Assembly (NCBI GenBank): GCA_002311315.1 | Contig: DBZZ01000080.1 | Location: forward strand, 46,434-54,575 | Direction: 5' to 3' | Length of the DNA: 8,142 nucleotides | From: Methylococcaceae bacterium UBA1147 | GTDB lineage: Bacteria; Pseudomonadota; Gammaproteobacteria; Methylococcales; UBA1147 | Program-made: the position numbers and the translations under genes | Shown here: one piece after another, positions 6,895 through 8,142 of the stretch | Layout: every line of letters begins with the position of its first letter | How positions within the stretch are numbered: the stretch's first letter is position 1 | The notes under the pieces: model-generated | What the model saw: only the letters and a program-made list of their open reading frames with translations | Database searches by the model: none | What the model was told of the DNA's origin: nothing

Positions 6895-6923
6895 TTGAAA
6901 AATGACGGCAAATTCCCTATCCT
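6895..6923 (+). promoter_or_regulatory. Candidate sigma-70 promoter of the cytochrome c gene (distal)
   Basis: TTGAAA (6895-6900, 5 of 6) and TATCCT (6918-6923, 4 of 6) with the ideal 17-base spacer. It would give a leader of about 100 bases. Confidence 0.4.
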
Positions 6924-6972
6924 GTGCACCACTTGGAATTATCGTTCTTTCTAGCGGTTGGTTGCGCGCGCC

Positions 6973-6978
6973 TATAAT
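6973..6978 (+). promoter_or_regulatory. Candidate -10 element of the cytochrome c gene (proximal)
   Basis: A consensus TATAAT preceded by GCGCGCGCC. No acceptable -35 hexamer lies 16-18 bases upstream (TTCTAG or TCTAGC is all there is), so if this is the active promoter it probably needs an activator. It would start transcription about 45 bases before the ATG. Confidence 0.4.
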
Positions 6979-7028
6979 GCAAGGGTTTAGGTCCGTCATT
7001 CGGCTAAAAAATATTCAAAAGGATAATC

Positions 7029-7451
7029 ATGATTAAAGCAATTAGAAAATATCTACCCTATATAGCCATGGCCACCGGCCTGATGTTCGGTGCTGCTAAC
7101 CAGGCGATCGCAGCCGGAGCGTGTCCCGACGAAGGAAAAGAAGTTAGCGTCCCAACCTTTATCGGCAGCAAGATTTATGAACGCACCTTTGGTCGCGGAT
7201 GCGGAACCTGTCACGACGTCGCTCCTAACCCAAACCTGCTTGAAAGCGTGAAGAAACTCAGTCAGGAGGAATTCGCTACGGTTGTGAAAAACGGCCGTAA
7301 TGGCATGCCCAAGGCGGGCGCTGCGATCATGGGAATCAAATTGGTCAAAAAGTCAGGGATGTCCGAAGATGAAGCTATCAACGCTGTCTGGACCTATCTA
7401 AGCTGCCTGTCTGAGGGCAAGATTCCGGCGAAGGTGAAAAAGAAAAAATAG
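7029..7451 (+). CDS. Secreted monoheme c-type cytochrome of unknown partner
   Basis: A periplasmic electron carrier (140 residues). The N-terminus is a Sec signal peptide: basic MIKAIRK, a hydrophobic core and a likely cleavage near AIA-A (28/29), leaving a mature protein of about 112 residues. A single heme-binding CGTCH (58-62) follows a GRGCG context, and Met93 in NGMPKAG is the likely distal heme ligand, so this is a class I cytochrome c. Two further cysteines, Cys32 just after the signal peptide and Cys126 in the last helix (YLSC), could form a disulfide. The C-terminus ends in a lysine-rich tail (KVKKKK), which could aid docking to an acidic partner. AAGGA at 7019-7023 gives a good ribosome-binding site. 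It is a single-gene unit closed by a strong terminator. I cannot assign a named family; nearby genes do not reveal the oxidase, reductase or dehydrogenase it serves. Confidence 0.88.
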   Translation: MIKAIRKYLPYIAMATGLMFGAANQAIAAGACPDEGKEVSVPTFIGSKIYERTFGRGCGTCHDVAPNPNLLESVKKLSQEEFATVVKNGRNGMPKAGAAIMGIKLVKKSGMSEDEAINAVWTYLSCLSEGKIPAKVKKKK

Positions 7452-7477
7452 GTCTTCTTTCATCACTCGAAAGTCAC

Positions 7478-7513
7478 AAAAAACCGTTCCCAGCATGCCG
7501 GGAACGGTTTTTT
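7478..7513. terminator. Strong intrinsic terminator, bidirectional, shared by cytochrome c and prfC
   Basis: A 14-bp perfect stem: AAAAAACCGTTCCC (7478-7491) pairs with GGGAACGGTTTTTT (7500-7513) around an 8-base loop. The GC core followed by six T on the plus strand ends the cytochrome transcript 26 bases after its stop. Because the left arm begins with six A, the minus strand reads the same way and can end prfC, whose stop is 67 bases away. Confidence 0.92.
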
Positions 7514-7580
7514 GTTAAACAGCGCCTCTGATCTTCGCGCAGGGAAAGACGGATTCACTTCAAACTAATCCGTGCCTTGA

Positions 7581-8142
7581 CTACAACTCGCGGGTTGCCC
7601 TGAATTCGACATCCGGCCAGCGTTCTTGGCTCAGCTGCAAATTGACCCGGCTGCTGGCCAAGTAGACCAGATAACCACCACCATCCTCGGCCAGGTTCGC
7701 GTGGTTCTTTTTCATGAAGTCGTCCAACATCTTCCGGTCGTCACAAACCACCCAGCGAGCAGTGTTGATCGCAACATTGTCGTAGACGCAATCAACATTG
7801 TATTCCGCTTTCAACCGATAGGCCGTCACGTCGAACTGCAGGACGCCCACTGCGCCGAGAATCAGTTCATTGTTCCTGAGTGGTCTAAACAGCTGGGTCG
7901 CTCCTTCCTCGGTCAACTGAACCAGCCCTTTCCGCAATGCCTTAGTCCGTAACGGATCCTTGAGGACTACACGGCGGAAAAGCTCGGGAGCGAAGTACGG
8001 AATGCCGCCGAATTTCAATTTCTCTCCCTCGCTAAAGGTATCCCCAACCTGAATCGTTCCATGGTTGTGCAGCCCGATAATATCACCGGGATATGCTTCT
8101 TCAACATTCTTGCGGCGATCGGCCTGAAAGGTAATCGCATTC
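7581..8142 (-). CDS. prfC: Peptide chain release factor 3 (RF3), C-terminal part, 5' end outside the window
   Basis: RF3 is the translational GTPase that recycles RF1 and RF2 from the ribosome after peptide release. About 186 C-terminal residues are visible; the GTPase domain lies beyond the right edge. The order is AITFQADRRKNVEEAYPGDIIGLHNHGTIQ (end of domain II), then KFGGIPYFAPELFRRV and LKDPLRTKALRKGLVQLTEEGA. Next are the domain III stretches FRPLRNNELILGAVGVLQFDV, RLKAEYNVD and ARWV, and the family-typical ending VNLQLSQERWPDVEFRATREL. These blocks match E. coli RF3 closely and distinguish it from EF-G, LepA and BipA. The TTG at 8018 is an internal codon, not a start. It is convergent with the cytochrome gene across the shared terminator; no RF3-linked gene is in view. 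Confidence 0.96.
   Translation of the reverse strand, partial: NAITFQADRRKNVEEAYPGDIIGLHNHGTIQVGDTFSEGEKLKFGGIPYFAPELFRRVVLKDPLRTKALRKGLVQLTEEGATQLFRPLRNNELILGAVGVLQFDVTAYRLKAEYNVDCVYDNVAINTARWVVCDDRKMLDDFMKKNHANLAEDGGGYLVYLASSRVNLQLSQERWPDVEFRATREL

Larger units (their letters stand above)
6704..7028. other. Divergent 325-base intergenic region between mak and the cytochrome c gene
   Basis: Contains the mak promoter on the left and two promoter candidates for the cytochrome gene on the right. The middle (about 6782-6894) shows no coding potential I accept, no strong hairpin and no recognisable RNA gene or regulator site; a T-run at 6867-6872 has no stem before it. Confidence 0.6.

Noticed and set aside
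1..8142. CRISPR array, insertion sequence, tRNA/rRNA, prophage, toxin-antitoxin or defence genes
   Set aside because: No regular repeats, transposase motifs, terminal inverted repeats, cloverleaf sequence or matching protein motifs were seen; nearly all coding capacity is taken by housekeeping genes.

Overview
The window looks like an ordinary piece of gammaproteobacterial chromosome. The evidence is a prfB-lysS gene pair with the Escherichia-type +1 frameshift, a fused CysG siroheme synthase numbered almost residue for residue like the enterobacterial enzyme, a Mak-type fructokinase, an NhaD-type Na+/H+ antiporter and a prfC gene. NhaD antiporters are common in marine or haloalkaliphilic species, and siroheme plus a small c-type cytochrome would suit a respiring, possibly sulfur-metabolising, aquatic gammaproteobacterium. 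That lifestyle is inference; no gene here proves it.

Layout from left to right. Positions 1-1696 (minus strand) carry prfB (peptide chain release factor 2) followed by the 5' part of lysS (lysyl-tRNA synthetase), which runs off the left edge. prfB is complete only if the in-frame TGA at codon 26 is bypassed by a +1 frameshift at a textbook site. A 254-base divergent spacer separates prfB from cysG (plus strand, 1951-3366). cysG converges on nhaD (minus, 3414-4814), with a perfect 11-bp hairpin between them. A divergent spacer of about 196 bases leads to a small SelW/Rdx-like CxxC protein (plus, 5011-5313). It converges on a two-gene minus-strand unit: the fructokinase gene mak (5765-6703) and, overlapping its stop codon, a thioredoxin-fold [2Fe-2S] ferredoxin (5406-5765). 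A 325-base divergent regulatory region follows, then a secreted monoheme cytochrome c (plus, 7029-7451). A strong 14-bp terminator, usable from both sides, separates it from the 3' part of prfC (release factor 3, minus, 7581 to the right edge).

Functionally the window mixes translation (lysS, prfB, prfC), siroheme synthesis, Na+/pH homeostasis, sugar phosphorylation and small redox proteins. The only tight units are prfB-lysS and mak-ferredoxin; the rest are single-gene transcription units in alternating directions. I found no mobile element, CRISPR array, RNA gene, phage gene or defence cassette, and no convincing sign of a new multi-gene system. The points most worth a second look are the prfB recoding site, the Ser-to-Thr change at the CysG phosphoserine position, the translationally coupled kinase-ferredoxin pair, and the unassigned cytochrome c with an extra cysteine pair and a lysine tail.
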